The notes beneath the pieces are model-generated. The model worked only from the letters and a program-made list of their open reading frames with translations. It was not told the origin of the DNA and searched no databases. From Dysgonomonas mossii DSM 22836 (GTDB lineage: Bacteria; Bacteroidota; Bacteroidia; Bacteroidales; Dysgonomonadaceae), in assembly GCF_000213575.1 (NCBI RefSeq), contig NZ_GL892005.1:405995-469994 (forward strand): a DNA stretch of 64,000 bases. The letters run 5' to 3'. Both the position numbers and the translations under genes were made by a program. This document shows positions 8,079 to 17,624 of the stretch, piece after piece; position 1 is the stretch's first letter; each line of letters opens with the position of its first letter.

Positions 8079-8450
8079 TTTATTCTTATCGGTAAAATAA
8101 GAGAAATGAAAAACAATTGATTATCGTGATTGTTTTTATTTAGAAATTAAGTTTTGATTCGAGCGGAATAGTGGCATATAGTTGAAAAGCGTGTTGTGTG
8201 AGAAGTATTTTGCTGCATAATTTTTGTAAAGAGCATTAAAGAGACGTGATATTAAATATAAACCTATCATTTGTAAATCAATTAAACCTTCATAATGTCT
8301 TTATGTTTTGTTTTTAAGTTGAAAATAAAACAAAAAGATTTTTTTGTTTTGTTAAAGATGAAAAAATGTTATGGATTTCTTGCAAAAACGAATAATTTGT
8401 ATGAAATTTGTCCCTTGAAAAGATAAAGTAAAAAAGACGAAATATAGAGG
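8079..8450. other. Gap without a recognisable gene
   Basis: An AT-rich 372-base stretch upstream of dapF. There is no ORF with coding character and no strong hairpin. Several TTTG words occur near 8395-8412 but none forms a good -7 box at the right spacing, so the dapF promoter is not assigned. Confidence 0.5.
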
Positions 8451-9290
8451 ATGAAGAAGTTGAAATTCACCAAAATGCACGGCGCGGGCAATGATTATAT
8501 CTACATGAACGGATTTATTCAGGAGATTGAAGATCCTTCAGCATTAGCAATCCGCCTTAGTAATCGTAATTTTGGTATTGGCTCAGATGGTTTGGTGCTT
8601 ATATTGCCATCAGAGAACTCAGATTTTAGAATGCAGATGTTCAATTCCGATGGTTCTGAAGCCGAGATGTGTGGTAATGCTTCTCGCTGCGTAGGGAAAT
8701 ATGTGTACGACAACGGATTGACAACAAAAAAAGAAATTGCGCTGGAAACAAAAGCCGGCGTTAAATATATTACTTTGCTGGAAGGAGACGAAAAAGCTCG
8801 TAAGGTGACAGTGGATATGGGTGAGCCGATCCTTGATCCTGTACAAATTCCGGTGAAGGTGGATAAAGAGCCTGTGCTTAATTTCCCGTTGGATATCGAT
8901 GGCAAAATATGGGAAATATCTTGTGTATCGATGGGGAATCCTCATGCGGTTGTTTTTACAACAGGAATAAAAGAGCTTGATTTGCCTGTAATAGGACCTA
9001 AGTTTGAAAAACATCCGATATTCCCTCGAAAAACAAATACTGAGTTCATTGAAGTCGTTGATCGCAAAACGTTGAATATGCGAGTGTGGGAACGTGGAGC
9101 AGGAGAGACTCTTGCTTGTGGTACAGGAGCCTGTGCTGCGGCTGTCGCTGCCATACTGAACGGATATTGCGACCGTAAAATAACAATTCACCTGATAGGC
9201 GGAGATCTCGAGATAGAATGGGATGAGCAAAATAATCACGTGTATATGACCGGTGAGGCTGTGACAGTTTTTGAAGGAGAGATTTTTTAA
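8451..9290 (+). CDS. dapF: Diaminopimelate epimerase
   Basis: A 279-residue enzyme that converts LL- to meso-diaminopimelate for lysine and peptidoglycan. Both catalytic cysteines are present: Cys74 in EMCGNASRC and Cys223 in ACGTGAC. The N-terminal FTKMHGAGNDY and the NTEFIEV and ERGAGETLACGTG motifs are typical. It starts a tight plus-strand series: dapL follows after 47 bases and glnN after another 33. The pairing with dapL implies the aminotransferase variant of lysine synthesis. Confidence 0.98.
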   Translation: MKKLKFTKMHGAGNDYIYMNGFIQEIEDPSALAIRLSNRNFGIGSDGLVLILPSENSDFRMQMFNSDGSEAEMCGNASRCVGKYVYDNGLTTKKEIALETKAGVKYITLLEGDEKARKVTVDMGEPILDPVQIPVKVDKEPVLNFPLDIDGKIWEISCVSMGNPHAVVFTTGIKELDLPVIGPKFEKHPIFPRKTNTEFIEVVDRKTLNMRVWERGAGETLACGTGACAAAVAAILNGYCDRKITIHLIGGDLEIEWDEQNNHVYMTGEAVTVFEGEIF

Positions 9291-9337
9291 TGCTGCGGCC
9301 ATATAACAGAAGAACCCGAAATTATTAATATATAAAA

Positions 9338-10570
9338 ATGGCATTCATAAACGAAAATTATACTAAACTACCGGGAAGTTACTTGTTCTCGGATATTGCA
9401 AAAAAAGTAAATGAATTTAAGGCCGCCCATCCTGAAGCCAATGTTATTCGTTTGGGAATCGGTGATGTTACAAAACCTCTACCTTCGGCGATAATAAACG
9501 CAATGCATGCTGCTGTAGATGAAATGGCGGATGCATCTACTTTTAGAGGATACGGACCTGAACAAGGGTACGACTTTCTAGTAAATACAATTGTAGAAAA
9601 TGATTATAAAGCACGTGGCTTGGATATTTCTGCTGACGAGATATTTGTAAGCGATGGCTCTAAAAGTGATACCGGTAATATCGGCGATATTCTTGGACTT
9701 GATAATATTGTTGCTGTTACAGATCCTGTTTATCCTGTCTACGTAGATACAAACGTAATGTCTGGCCGTGCGGGAGAATTGCAGGCGAATGGCAAATGGA
9801 ATAAGCTTGTTTATATTCCATGTACATCAGAGAATGACTTTGTTCCGTCATTGCCGACTGAGAAAGTAGACATCGTTTACTTGTGTTATCCTAACAATCC
9901 TACAGGTACTACATTGACCAAAGATCAATTGAAAGTATGGGTTGATTATGCTCTCCAAAATAAGGTGCTTATCTTATTTGATGGTGCTTACAAAGAATTT
10001 ATTACCGAAAGTGATGTTCCTCATAGTATATACGAGATAGAGGGAGCACGAGAAGTGGCTATCGAGTTTCGTAGTTTTTCCAAAACTGCCGGATTTACAG
10101 GTACTCGTTGCGCTTATACCGTTGTACCTAAAACCGTAATGGGTTATACAAAAACCGGAGAAAAGGTTTCTTATAATAAATTGTGGAACAGACGCCATAC
10201 TACTAAGTTTAACGGTGTTCCATATATTATTCAACGTGCAGCCGAGGCTTGTTTTTCTGCTGAAGGTAAAAAGCAGATAAAAGATATTATCGACTATTAT
10301 ATGAATAATGCAAAGATCATTCGTGAGGGTCTCACTTCCGAAGGATTGCAGGTATATGGTGGTGTAAACTCTCCTTATATTTGGGTAAAAACTCCAAAGG
10401 GAATGACATCGTGGGGATTCTTCGATTATCTATTGAATGATCTGCATGTTGTAGGAACTCCCGGTGTAGGTTTTGGCCCTAGTGGAGAAGGTTATTTAAG
10501 GCTGACGGCATTTGGTACTTTAGAAAATACCAAAGAGGCTGTTAGTCGATTAAAAAAGATTTCTATTTGA
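9338..10570 (+). CDS. dapL: LL-diaminopimelate aminotransferase
   Basis: A 410-residue PLP enzyme (fold type I) that converts tetrahydrodipicolinate plus glutamate directly to LL-diaminopimelate, bypassing the succinylase or acetylase steps. The N-terminus [20 protein letters not shown] is characteristic of DapL. PLP-binding features include PNNPTGT, the DGAYKEF segment and Lys249 in [14 protein letters not shown]. The glutamate donor links it to the downstream nitrogen genes. It is placed between dapF and glnN with short gaps, so co-transcription is likely. DapL is well known from Bacteroidetes. Confidence 0.97.
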   Translation: MAFINENYTKLPGSYLFSDIAKKVNEFKAAHPEANVIRLGIGDVTKPLPSAIINAMHAAVDEMADASTFRGYGPEQGYDFLVNTIVENDYKARGLDISADEIFVSDGSKSDTGNIGDILGLDNIVAVTDPVYPVYVDTNVMSGRAGELQANGKWNKLVYIPCTSENDFVPSLPTEKVDIVYLCYPNNPTGTTLTKDQLKVWVDYALQNKVLILFDGAYKEFITESDVPHSIYEIEGAREVAIEFRSFSKTAGFTGTRCAYTVVPKTVMGYTKTGEKVSYNKLWNRRHTTKFNGVPYIIQRAAEACFSAEGKKQIKDIIDYYMNNAKIIREGLTSEGLQVYGGVNSPYIWVKTPKGMTSWGFFDYLLNDLHVVGTPGVGFGPSGEGYLRLTAFGTLENTKEAVSRLKKISI

Positions 10571-10603
10571 TAAATCCTATATAAACTCAATAAAAGTAAA
10601 TTT

Positions 10604-12781
10604 ATGACAAAGTTACGTTTTAAAGCAGTAGCACTGGCCTCAGAGCGAAAGCCTCTTGAGGTAGAGAAACCTAAAAGTAAAACTTCAGAGTATTACGGGG
10701 AAAAGGTGTTCAATCGTAAAGCTATGACCAAATATCTTTCGAAAGAAACTTTTAAAGCGCTTAATGATGCAATTGAAAAAGGACAATCTGTAAATCGTAA
10801 TCTGGCAGAGCATGTTGCAGCCGGAATGCGTATGTGGGCTCTGGAAAATGGTGTAACACACTATACTCACTGGTTTCATCCGTTGACAGATGGTACTGCC
10901 GAAAAGCATGATGCTTTTGTTGAGCATGATGGTAATGGTGGACTGATTGAAGAATTTGAAGGAAAGCTTCTTGCACAGCAAGAACCTGATGCTTCAAGCT
11001 TTCCGTCAGGAGGTCTTCGTAATACATTCGAAGCACGTGGTTATTCCGCTTGGGATCCATCGTCCCCTGCATTTATTGTAGGCGAAACACTGTGTATCCC
11101 TACTATCTTTATATCGTATACAGGTGAAGCTCTTGACTATAAGACTCCTCTGTTGAAAGCTCTTGCTGCGGTAGATAAAGCTGCAACAGGTGTGGTTCAG
11201 TATTTTAATGAAGATGTAACAAAGGTAATATCTAACCTTGGATGGGAACAAGAATATTTCCTTGTTGACGAAGACTTGTTTATGGCTCGTCCTGACTTGG
11301 CTTTGACAGGAAGAACCTTGATGAGTCACGAAAGTGCAAAAAATCAGCAGTTGGAAGACCACTACTTTGGTTCAATCCCTGAACGTGTTCAACGTTTTAT
11401 GAAAGAGCTTGAGTACGAAGCATATGCTTTGGGTATTCCTGTAAAAACTCGTCACAACGAAGTAGCTCCAAATCAGTTTGAGCTAGCTCCTATATATGAG
11501 GAATGTAATCTTGCTGTAGACCACAACCTTTTGGTTATGTCTGTGATGGATAAAGTGGCTCGCAAGCACTCTTTCCGTATCTTATTCCACGAAAAACCAT
11601 TCAAAGGAATCAATGGCTCGGGTAAGCATAACAACTGGTCTCTAGCTACGAATACAGGAATCAATCTTCTTTCTCCGGGTAAGGATAAAGTAGAAAACCT
11701 TCGTTTTATCACATTTGTGGTTAATATCTTGGCTGCGGTTTATAAGAATAACGGGCTGTTGAAGGCTTCAATCTCTTCAGCTACAAATGCTCACCGTCTT
11801 GGTGCAAACGAAGCTCCTCCTGCTATCATATCGGTATTCTTGGGTACTCAGGTTAGCGATATTCTTGATAAGTTTGAGAAGAGTTCTGTAAAAGATGCTA
11901 TCGTTGTTGATAATAAGAAACAGATTAGCTTGGGTGTAGGTCAAATTCCTGAAATCCTTTTGGATAATACAGACCGTAACCGTACTTCTCCATTTGCATT
12001 TACAGGAAACCGTTTCGAGTTCCGTGCCGTAGGTTCTTCTGCTAACTGTGCTTCTGCTATGACAGCCCTAAATGCTTCTGTTGCAGAACAGCTAAGAGTG
12101 TTTAAAGACGAAGTTGACGCACTAATCAGTAAAGGCAAATCGAAAGAAGAGGCTCTTTACGAAGTATTGAAGAAGTATATCAAAGAATCTCGTTCTATCC
12201 GTTTCAATGGTAATGGATATAGCGAAGAATGGAAAGCAGAAGCTAAAAAACGCAAATTGGATTGCGAAACAAGCGTTCCTGTTATCTACGATAGCTATAC
12301 TTCAAAACAAAGCATCAAAACATTTGCCGGTATTTTATCTGAAGTAGAGCTTCATGCTCGTAACGAGGTGAAGTGGGAAATGTATACAAAGAAAATCCAG
12401 ATAGAATCGCGTGTATTAGGTGATTTGGCTTTAAATCATATCATTCCTGTAGCGATTTCATACCAATCTATATTGTTGACAAATGTTTCTAAGCTAAAAG
12501 ACATCTCTGACGACTACAAGACTCTTGGCGCAGAGCAAATCCGTTTGATAGAAAAAGTATCTACGCATGTAAATGCCGTGAACGCAAAAGTTCATGAAAT
12601 GATAGATGCTCGTAAAGCGGCTAATAACATCGAGAGCGAACGTGAGAAAGCCGTTGCTTATCATGATAATGTAGCACCATATTTGGACGAAATCCGCTAT
12701 CATATCGACAAGCTTGAATTGATTGTTGATAATGAAATGTGGCCATTGGCTAAATATAGAGAATTATTGTTTATACGATAA
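10604..12781 (+). CDS. glnN: Glutamine synthetase type III
   Basis: A 725-residue enzyme making glutamine from glutamate, ammonium and ATP. Its length (about 730 residues) and segments such as SSFPSGGLRNTFEARGY, GINGSGKHNNWSLATNTG, HRLGANEAPPAIIS and NRTSPFAFTGNRFEFRAVG identify the GSIII family, first described in Bacteroides and distinct from the roughly 470-residue GSI. The glutamate/ATP-binding residues lie in RHNEVAPNQFELAPIYEE. It follows dapL by 33 bases and is closed by a strong terminator. With gltBD immediately downstream it completes the GS-GOGAT cycle. Confidence 0.98.
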   Translation: MTKLRFKAVALASERKPLEVEKPKSKTSEYYGEKVFNRKAMTKYLSKETFKALNDAIEKGQSVNRNLAEHVAAGMRMWALENGVTHYTHWFHPLTDGTAEKHDAFVEHDGNGGLIEEFEGKLLAQQEPDASSFPSGGLRNTFEARGYSAWDPSSPAFIVGETLCIPTIFISYTGEALDYKTPLLKALAAVDKAATGVVQYFNEDVTKVISNLGWEQEYFLVDEDLFMARPDLALTGRTLMSHESAKNQQLEDHYFGSIPERVQRFMKELEYEAYALGIPVKTRHNEVAPNQFELAPIYEECNLAVDHNLLVMSVMDKVARKHSFRILFHEKPFKGINGSGKHNNWSLATNTGINLLSPGKDKVENLRFITFVVNILAAVYKNNGLLKASISSATNAHRLGANEAPPAIISVFLGTQVSDILDKFEKSSVKDAIVVDNKKQISLGVGQIPEILLDNTDRNRTSPFAFTGNRFEFRAVGSSANCASAMTALNASVAEQLRVFKDEVDALISKGKSKEEALYEVLKKYIKESRSIRFNGNGYSEEWKAEAKKRKLDCETSVPVIYDSYTSKQSIKTFAGILSEVELHARNEVKWEMYTKKIQIESRVLGDLALNHIIPVAISYQSILLTNVSKLKDISDDYKTLGAEQIRLIEKVSTHVNAVNAKVHEMIDARKAANNIESEREKAVAYHDNVAPYLDEIRYHIDKLELIVDNEMWPLAKYRELLFIR

Positions 12782-12803
12782 TTAAACATTATAAGGAAAA
12801 AGA

Positions 12804-12840
12804 AGTCCCGATCTCTAATGAGTCGGGATTTCTTTTTTTT
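12804..12840 (+). terminator. Terminator of dapF-dapL-glnN
   Basis: AAGTCCCGATCTC pairs with GAGTCGGGATTT around a TAAT loop (one mismatch), followed by eight T residues. The rest of the gap up to gltB is AT-rich and holds the gltB promoter. Confidence 0.88.
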
Positions 12841-13019
12841 ATACAGACTTTGAACTTGCGAGTATAAATATGAAATAAAACAAGCTGAATTATTTATTTC
12901 GGAGTCTTTAATTTGTTTCTTTTTATGTTCTTTTGTTAAATAAAATCGATTAAATATAGATTTTTTATTAAAAATGTGCATTTTTAAATCAAAAAGAAAA
13001 TTTATTGAAGCGAAATTCT

Positions 13020-13027
13020 TACATTTG
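13020..13027 (+). promoter_or_regulatory. Promoter -7 box of gltBD
   Basis: TACATTTG matches TAnnTTTG and lies 62 bases before the gltB ATG. The sequence upstream (12940-13015) is very AT-rich; no clear -33 element is assigned. Confidence 0.6.
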
Positions 13028-13089
13028 TCACTGTAAATAAATTAGGATAGAACCCGAAAATTCTTTCATTCACATATCAACTATTGACT

Positions 13090-16000
13090 ATGCAAGATTT
13101 AAGATCAGCAATACAGCACGGACTATATGACCCAAACTACGAGCACGATGCGTGTGGGGTAGGTATGGTGTTGCATATGAAGGGTGCAAAATCACATGCT
13201 ATCGTTGAGAATGGTCTCCGTGTATTGGAGAACATGACTCACCGTGGGGCAGAAAACGCCGATAATAAAACCGGTGATGGTGCCGGTATTATGTTACAAA
13301 TACCGCACGAGTTTATACTTCTACAGGGGATACCTGTCCCTGAGAAAGGGCACTACGGAACCGGATTGGTCTTCTTGCCGAAAGGTGAGGCTGAGATGGA
13401 ATCGTGTATGATAACACTCACGCAATATATAGATAAAGAAGGCTTGAAGCTTTTGGCTGTTCGCGATGTACCTGTCAATAGTGAAATATTGGGAGATATG
13501 GCAAAGTCGAATGAGCCTCATATAAAACAAATATTTGTACTCGGAGAAGAAGGTCTTTCTCAGGATGAATTAGAGCACAAACTCTATTTACTCCGTAAGA
13601 AAATAGAAAAAGAAATATTCAACTCTAAAATATTCTCATTAGAGACTAAGCGAGCTTTCTATATTGTAAGCTTGTCTACAAAACGCCTTATATATAAAGG
13701 TATGTTGTCGTCTGAGCAGCTTAGGCATTATTATCCCGATTTGCTGAACCCGCATCTCACAAGTGCTATTGCTTTGGTGCACTCACGTTTCAGTACCAAC
13801 ACGTTTCCTACATGGGACTTGGCGCACCCGTTCCGCATGGTCGCTCATAATGGTGAGATCAATACGATAAAGGGCAATCGCCTGTGGATGGAAGCTCGTG
13901 AGAGCATATTGAAATCAGATTTGCTAGGGAATATCAACGACTTGTGGCCAATTGTTCAGCCGTTTATGAGTGATAGTGCGTCATTCGATAATGTGTTGGA
14001 ATTCCTTGTCATGTCAGGAAAATCCTTGCCTCATGCAATGGCAATGATGGTGCCCGAATCATGGAACGATCAGAATCCGATATCTGACGACTTGAAAGCT
14101 TTCTATGAATATCATAGCTTGTTTATGGAGCCTTGGGATGGGCCGGCTACACTATTGTTCTCGGATGGACGTTATGCCGGGGGATTGTTAGACCGTAATG
14201 GCTTGCGCCCTGCCCGTTATTTGATAACACATAATGACGTTATGGTTGTTGCTTCCGAAATGGGAGTATTGCCATTCGAACCATCCGAAATAAAAGAAAA
14301 AGGTCGCCTTCGTCCCGGTAAAATACTGATGGTAGATACCGAGAAAGGAACAATACAATATGATGCAGAGCTGAAAGAAAACCTAGCAAAAGCATATCCG
14401 TATCGCGAATGGCTATCTAAGAACCGTATCTCATTAGATGATATATCTTCGGGGCGTGCACCAAAATATAGCGTGGATAACTACGATAAGCTGCTGAAAG
14501 TTTTTGGATACTACAAAGAAGATATAGAAAAGATAATGACGCCAATGGCTGTAGAAGGCAAAGAGCCTACTGCATCTATGGGAAACGATGCGCCTGTCGC
14601 TGTTTTATCAAACAAGCCACAGCGCTTATTTACATATTTCCGCCAATTATTTGCTCAGGTAACAAATCCGCCGATCGACCCTATTCGTGAAGAACTGGTG
14701 ATGTCTCTTGCCGGATATATCGGTTCGCTTCATAAAAATATACTCGAACCAATGCCGGAACACACCAAAATGGTTGGGCTATCGAATCCTTTCTTATCAA
14801 ACAGAGAGCTAGATTTGTTAGTGCATCTTGGATATAAAGGCTTTAAGGCGGAAATCATTCCGATGCTATTCGACCCTAAACAAGGTGGAGCCGGACTGGA
14901 AAAAGCGATAGAGCAAATGTGTCGCAATGCAGAAAAGGCCGTAGATAGCGGTAGTAACTATATTGTACTTAGCGATAGAGGGGTAAATCCGGATAATGCC
15001 GCCATTCCTTCATTATTGGCTGTTTCGGCAGTTCATCATTATCTGATAGAACGCCGCAAACGCATGCAGATAGATATAGTGGTAGAATCGGCAGAACCAC
15101 GTGAGGTGATGCATTTTGCTTTATTATTTGGTTATGGAGCTAATGCCGTGAATCCATATTTGGCTTTAGCTGTGATAGAAGATCTTGTTAAAAAAGGAGA
15201 TATTCACTTAGATTTTCATACAGCGATGAAGAACTATGTGAAGTCTATAAATAAAGGCTTGTTGAAAACCATGTCCAAGATGGGTATCTCTACACTGAAA
15301 AGCTATATTGGTGCTCAGATTTTCGAGGCTGTGGGAATCAGTACAGGGGTTATAGATAAATACTTTAAAGGGACTACATCTAAGATCGAGGGTATTGATA
15401 TCAATGATATAGCAAGCGATACAATCGAAGCTTTTTATGAAGCCTTTGAGAGTGACTTTATCGACCCGTCATTAGTAAGTCAGGGTATATACGCATGGCG
15501 CCGCAATGGTGAATATCACGCATGGAATCCTGAAACGATCATGAATCTTCAGATGGCTACACGTTTGGGTAGTTATAAGAAATTTAAAGAATATACCGAC
15601 TCTATTGATAAAAAACCGGAGAAGATATTTTTACGTGATTTCTTAGATTTTGATCCTTCTAAGAAACCGATTGATATTTCGGAAGTAGAACCAGTGTCAG
15701 CTATTACAAAACGCTTTGTGACAGGGGCTATGTCTTTTGGCTCTATCAGTCGTGAAGCGCATGAGGCAATGGCTGTAGCGATGAATGCTATCGGCGGTAA
15801 AAGCAATACCGGAGAAGGTGGTGAGTTGCCTGAACGTTTTGCAACCAATGCCCGTTCTTCTATCAAGCAAGTTGCTTCCGGTCGCTTTGGTGTTACAACA
15901 GAGTATTTGGTTAATGCAGATGAATTACAAATAAAAATAGCTCAGGGAGCAAAACCCGGAGAAGGAGGACAGTTACCGGGCTTTAAGGTAGATAAAATTA

Positions 16001-17607
16001 TCGCTAAGACTCGTCACTCAATCCCCGGAATCTCTCTGATTTCGCCTCCTCCTCATCATGATATATATTCAATCGAGGATTTGGCTCAATTGATATTTGA
16101 TCTTAAAAATGTAAATCCTGCTGCTCAGATTAGTGTGAAATTAGTCTCAGAGAGTGGTGTGGGTACAATTGCTGCGGGTGTTGCCAAAGCTAAAGCGGAT
16201 CGCATCGTTATCAGTGGATGTGAAGGTGGTACAGGAGCAAGTCCTGCCAGCTCTATCAAGCATGCGGGTCTTCCTTTGGAAATTGGTTTAGCAGAGGTTC
16301 AACAAACGTTAGTATTGAATGGGCTTCGTGGTCAGATATATTTACAAACTGACGGTCAGCTAAAAACCGGACATGATATCATTGTTGCGGCAATGCTTGG
16401 AGCTGAAGAGTTTGGGTTTGCAACAAGTGCCTTGATTGTATTGGGGTGTATAATGATGCGTAAGTGTCACTTAAATACTTGTCCTGTAGGTGTTGCTACA
16501 CAAAACGAAGAATTGAGGAAGAAGTTTATGGGGCGTAGCGAGTATCTTATCAATTATTTCAATTTCTTAGCAGAAGAAGTACGTGAACACTTGGCTGCTT
16601 TGGGAGTGAAATCGCTTGATGAGGTGGTAGGGCGTGCCGATTTGTTGAAATATATGAAGAGTGATGCAAATAAGAAAGTTGAAAAACTAGACTTGTCTCG
16701 TCTGATGTATTTTCCTGTAGAAGCAAAAGAAAATGCTATTCATCATATAAAAAATCAGGAACATAAGTTGGATGATGCGCTCGATATTTCATTGATCACT
16801 ACCTCTCGTATGGCTATCGATAAAGCTATGCCAACGGTAATGACCAAGACAATAAAGAATACGAACCGTACTGTGGGAGCGATGCTTTCGGGTGAGATTG
16901 CAAAGAAATATGGCAATGCAGGTCTTCCTGAAGATACTATTCAGTTTACATTCACAGGTTCGGCCGGACAAAGTTTTGGTGCATTCCTTGCGCATGGTGT
17001 GACCTTCAAGTTGGAAGGTGATGCAAATGACTATGTGGGTAAGGGTTTGTCGGGTGGTAAGATTATCATTGTGCCGCCAACAACATCCACATTTAAGCCA
17101 GAAGAAAATATTATTGCAGGTAATACATTGCTATATGGTGCTACATCGGGTGAAATATACATCAACGGACGAGTAGGGGAACGCTTCTGCGTGCGTAATA
17201 GTGGAGCTGTCGCCGTTGTTGAGGGTGCAGGAGACCACTGTTGTGAATATATGACAGGAGGCCGTACTGTGGTGCTCGGCAAGACAGGACGCAACTTTGC
17301 TGCCGGTATGAGTGGCGGTGTGGCTTATGTATATAATATAGATGAAGATTTTGATTACTATTGCAATATGCAAATGGTAGAGTTGACACTGATAGAAGAT
17401 ACTTACGATAGCCGTGAACTTCGTCAGTTGATAACCAATCATTATAACTATACAAATAGTCCTCTGGCTAAATATATTCTTGATAACTGGAATACCGAAG
17501 TGGAGAAATTTATGAAAGTGACTCCTATCGAGTATAAGAAAGTGTTACAAGATGAAAAATTAGAAGCTATTAAGAAAAAAATAGCACAAGTAGAATTTGA
17601 TTATTAA
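13090..17607 (+). CDS. gltB: Glutamate synthase, large subunit
   Basis: About 1505 residues, converting glutamine and 2-oxoglutarate to two glutamates with electrons from GltD. The ATG at 13090 is chosen over the in-frame TTG at 13084. A short propeptide precedes Cys22 (HDACGVGMV), the amidotransferase nucleophile, in an N-terminal class II glutaminase domain of about 400 residues. The FMN-binding synthase domain carries KSNTGEGGELPERF and AKPGEGGQLPGFKV, and the 3Fe-4S cysteines lie in CIMMRKCHLNTCPVG. The C-terminal GXGXG beta-helix is visible as repeats such as GKGLSGGKIII. It is complete and forms an operon with gltD 17 bases downstream. Confidence 0.98.
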   Translation: MQDLRSAIQHGLYDPNYEHDACGVGMVLHMKGAKSHAIVENGLRVLENMTHRGAENADNKTGDGAGIMLQIPHEFILLQGIPVPEKGHYGTGLVFLPKGEAEMESCMITLTQYIDKEGLKLLAVRDVPVNSEILGDMAKSNEPHIKQIFVLGEEGLSQDELEHKLYLLRKKIEKEIFNSKIFSLETKRAFYIVSLSTKRLIYKGMLSSEQLRHYYPDLLNPHLTSAIALVHSRFSTNTFPTWDLAHPFRMVAHNGEINTIKGNRLWMEARESILKSDLLGNINDLWPIVQPFMSDSASFDNVLEFLVMSGKSLPHAMAMMVPESWNDQNPISDDLKAFYEYHSLFMEPWDGPATLLFSDGRYAGGLLDRNGLRPARYLITHNDVMVVASEMGVLPFEPSEIKEKGRLRPGKILMVDTEKGTIQYDAELKENLAKAYPYREWLSKNRISLDDISSGRAPKYSVDNYDKLLKVFGYYKEDIEKIMTPMAVEGKEPTASMGNDAPVAVLSNKPQRLFTYFRQLFAQVTNPPIDPIREELVMSLAGYIGSLHKNILEPMPEHTKMVGLSNPFLSNRELDLLVHLGYKGFKAEIIPMLFDPKQGGAGLEKAIEQMCRNAEKAVDSGSNYIVLSDRGVNPDNAAIPSLLAVSAVHHYLIERRKRMQIDIVVESAEPREVMHFALLFGYGANAVNPYLALAVIEDLVKKGDIHLDFHTAMKNYVKSINKGLLKTMSKMGISTLKSYIGAQIFEAVGISTGVIDKYFKGTTSKIEGIDINDIASDTIEAFYEAFESDFIDPSLVSQGIYAWRRNGEYHAWNPETIMNLQMATRLGSYKKFKEYTDSIDKKPEKIFLRDFLDFDPSKKPIDISEVEPVSAITKRFVTGAMSFGSISREAHEAMAVAMNAIGGKSNTGEGGELPERFATNARSSIKQVASGRFGVTTEYLVNADELQIKIAQGAKPGEGGQLPGFKVDKIIAKTRHSIPGISLISPPPHHDIYSIEDLAQLIFDLKNVNPAAQISVKLVSESGVGTIAAGVAKAKADRIVISGCEGGTGASPASSIKHAGLPLEIGLAEVQQTLVLNGLRGQIYLQTDGQLKTGHDIIVAAMLGAEEFGFATSALIVLGCIMMRKCHLNTCPVGVATQNEELRKKFMGRSEYLINYFNFLAEEVREHLAALGVKSLDEVVGRADLLKYMKSDANKKVEKLDLSRLMYFPVEAKENAIHHIKNQEHKLDDALDISLITTSRMAIDKAMPTVMTKTIKNTNRTVGAMLSGEIAKKYGNAGLPEDTIQFTFTGSAGQSFGAFLAHGVTFKLEGDANDYVGKGLSGGKIIIVPPTTSTFKPEENIIAGNTLLYGATSGEIYINGRVGERFCVRNSGAVAVVEGAGDHCCEYMTGGRTVVLGKTGRNFAAGMSGGVAYVYNIDEDFDYYCNMQMVELTLIEDTYDSRELRQLITNHYNYTNSPLAKYILDNWNTEVEKFMKVTPIEYKKVLQDEKLEAIKKKIAQVEFDY

Positions 17608-17624
17608 AAGGAGGAGTACGAATC

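Noticed and set aside
8619-9344. 241-codon minus-strand ORF over dapF
   Set aside because: Antisense shadow of dapF; no motif and no promoter or ribosome-binding signal.
13084-13089. TTG start for gltB
   Set aside because: An ATG two codons later gives a normal short propeptide before the catalytic cysteine.
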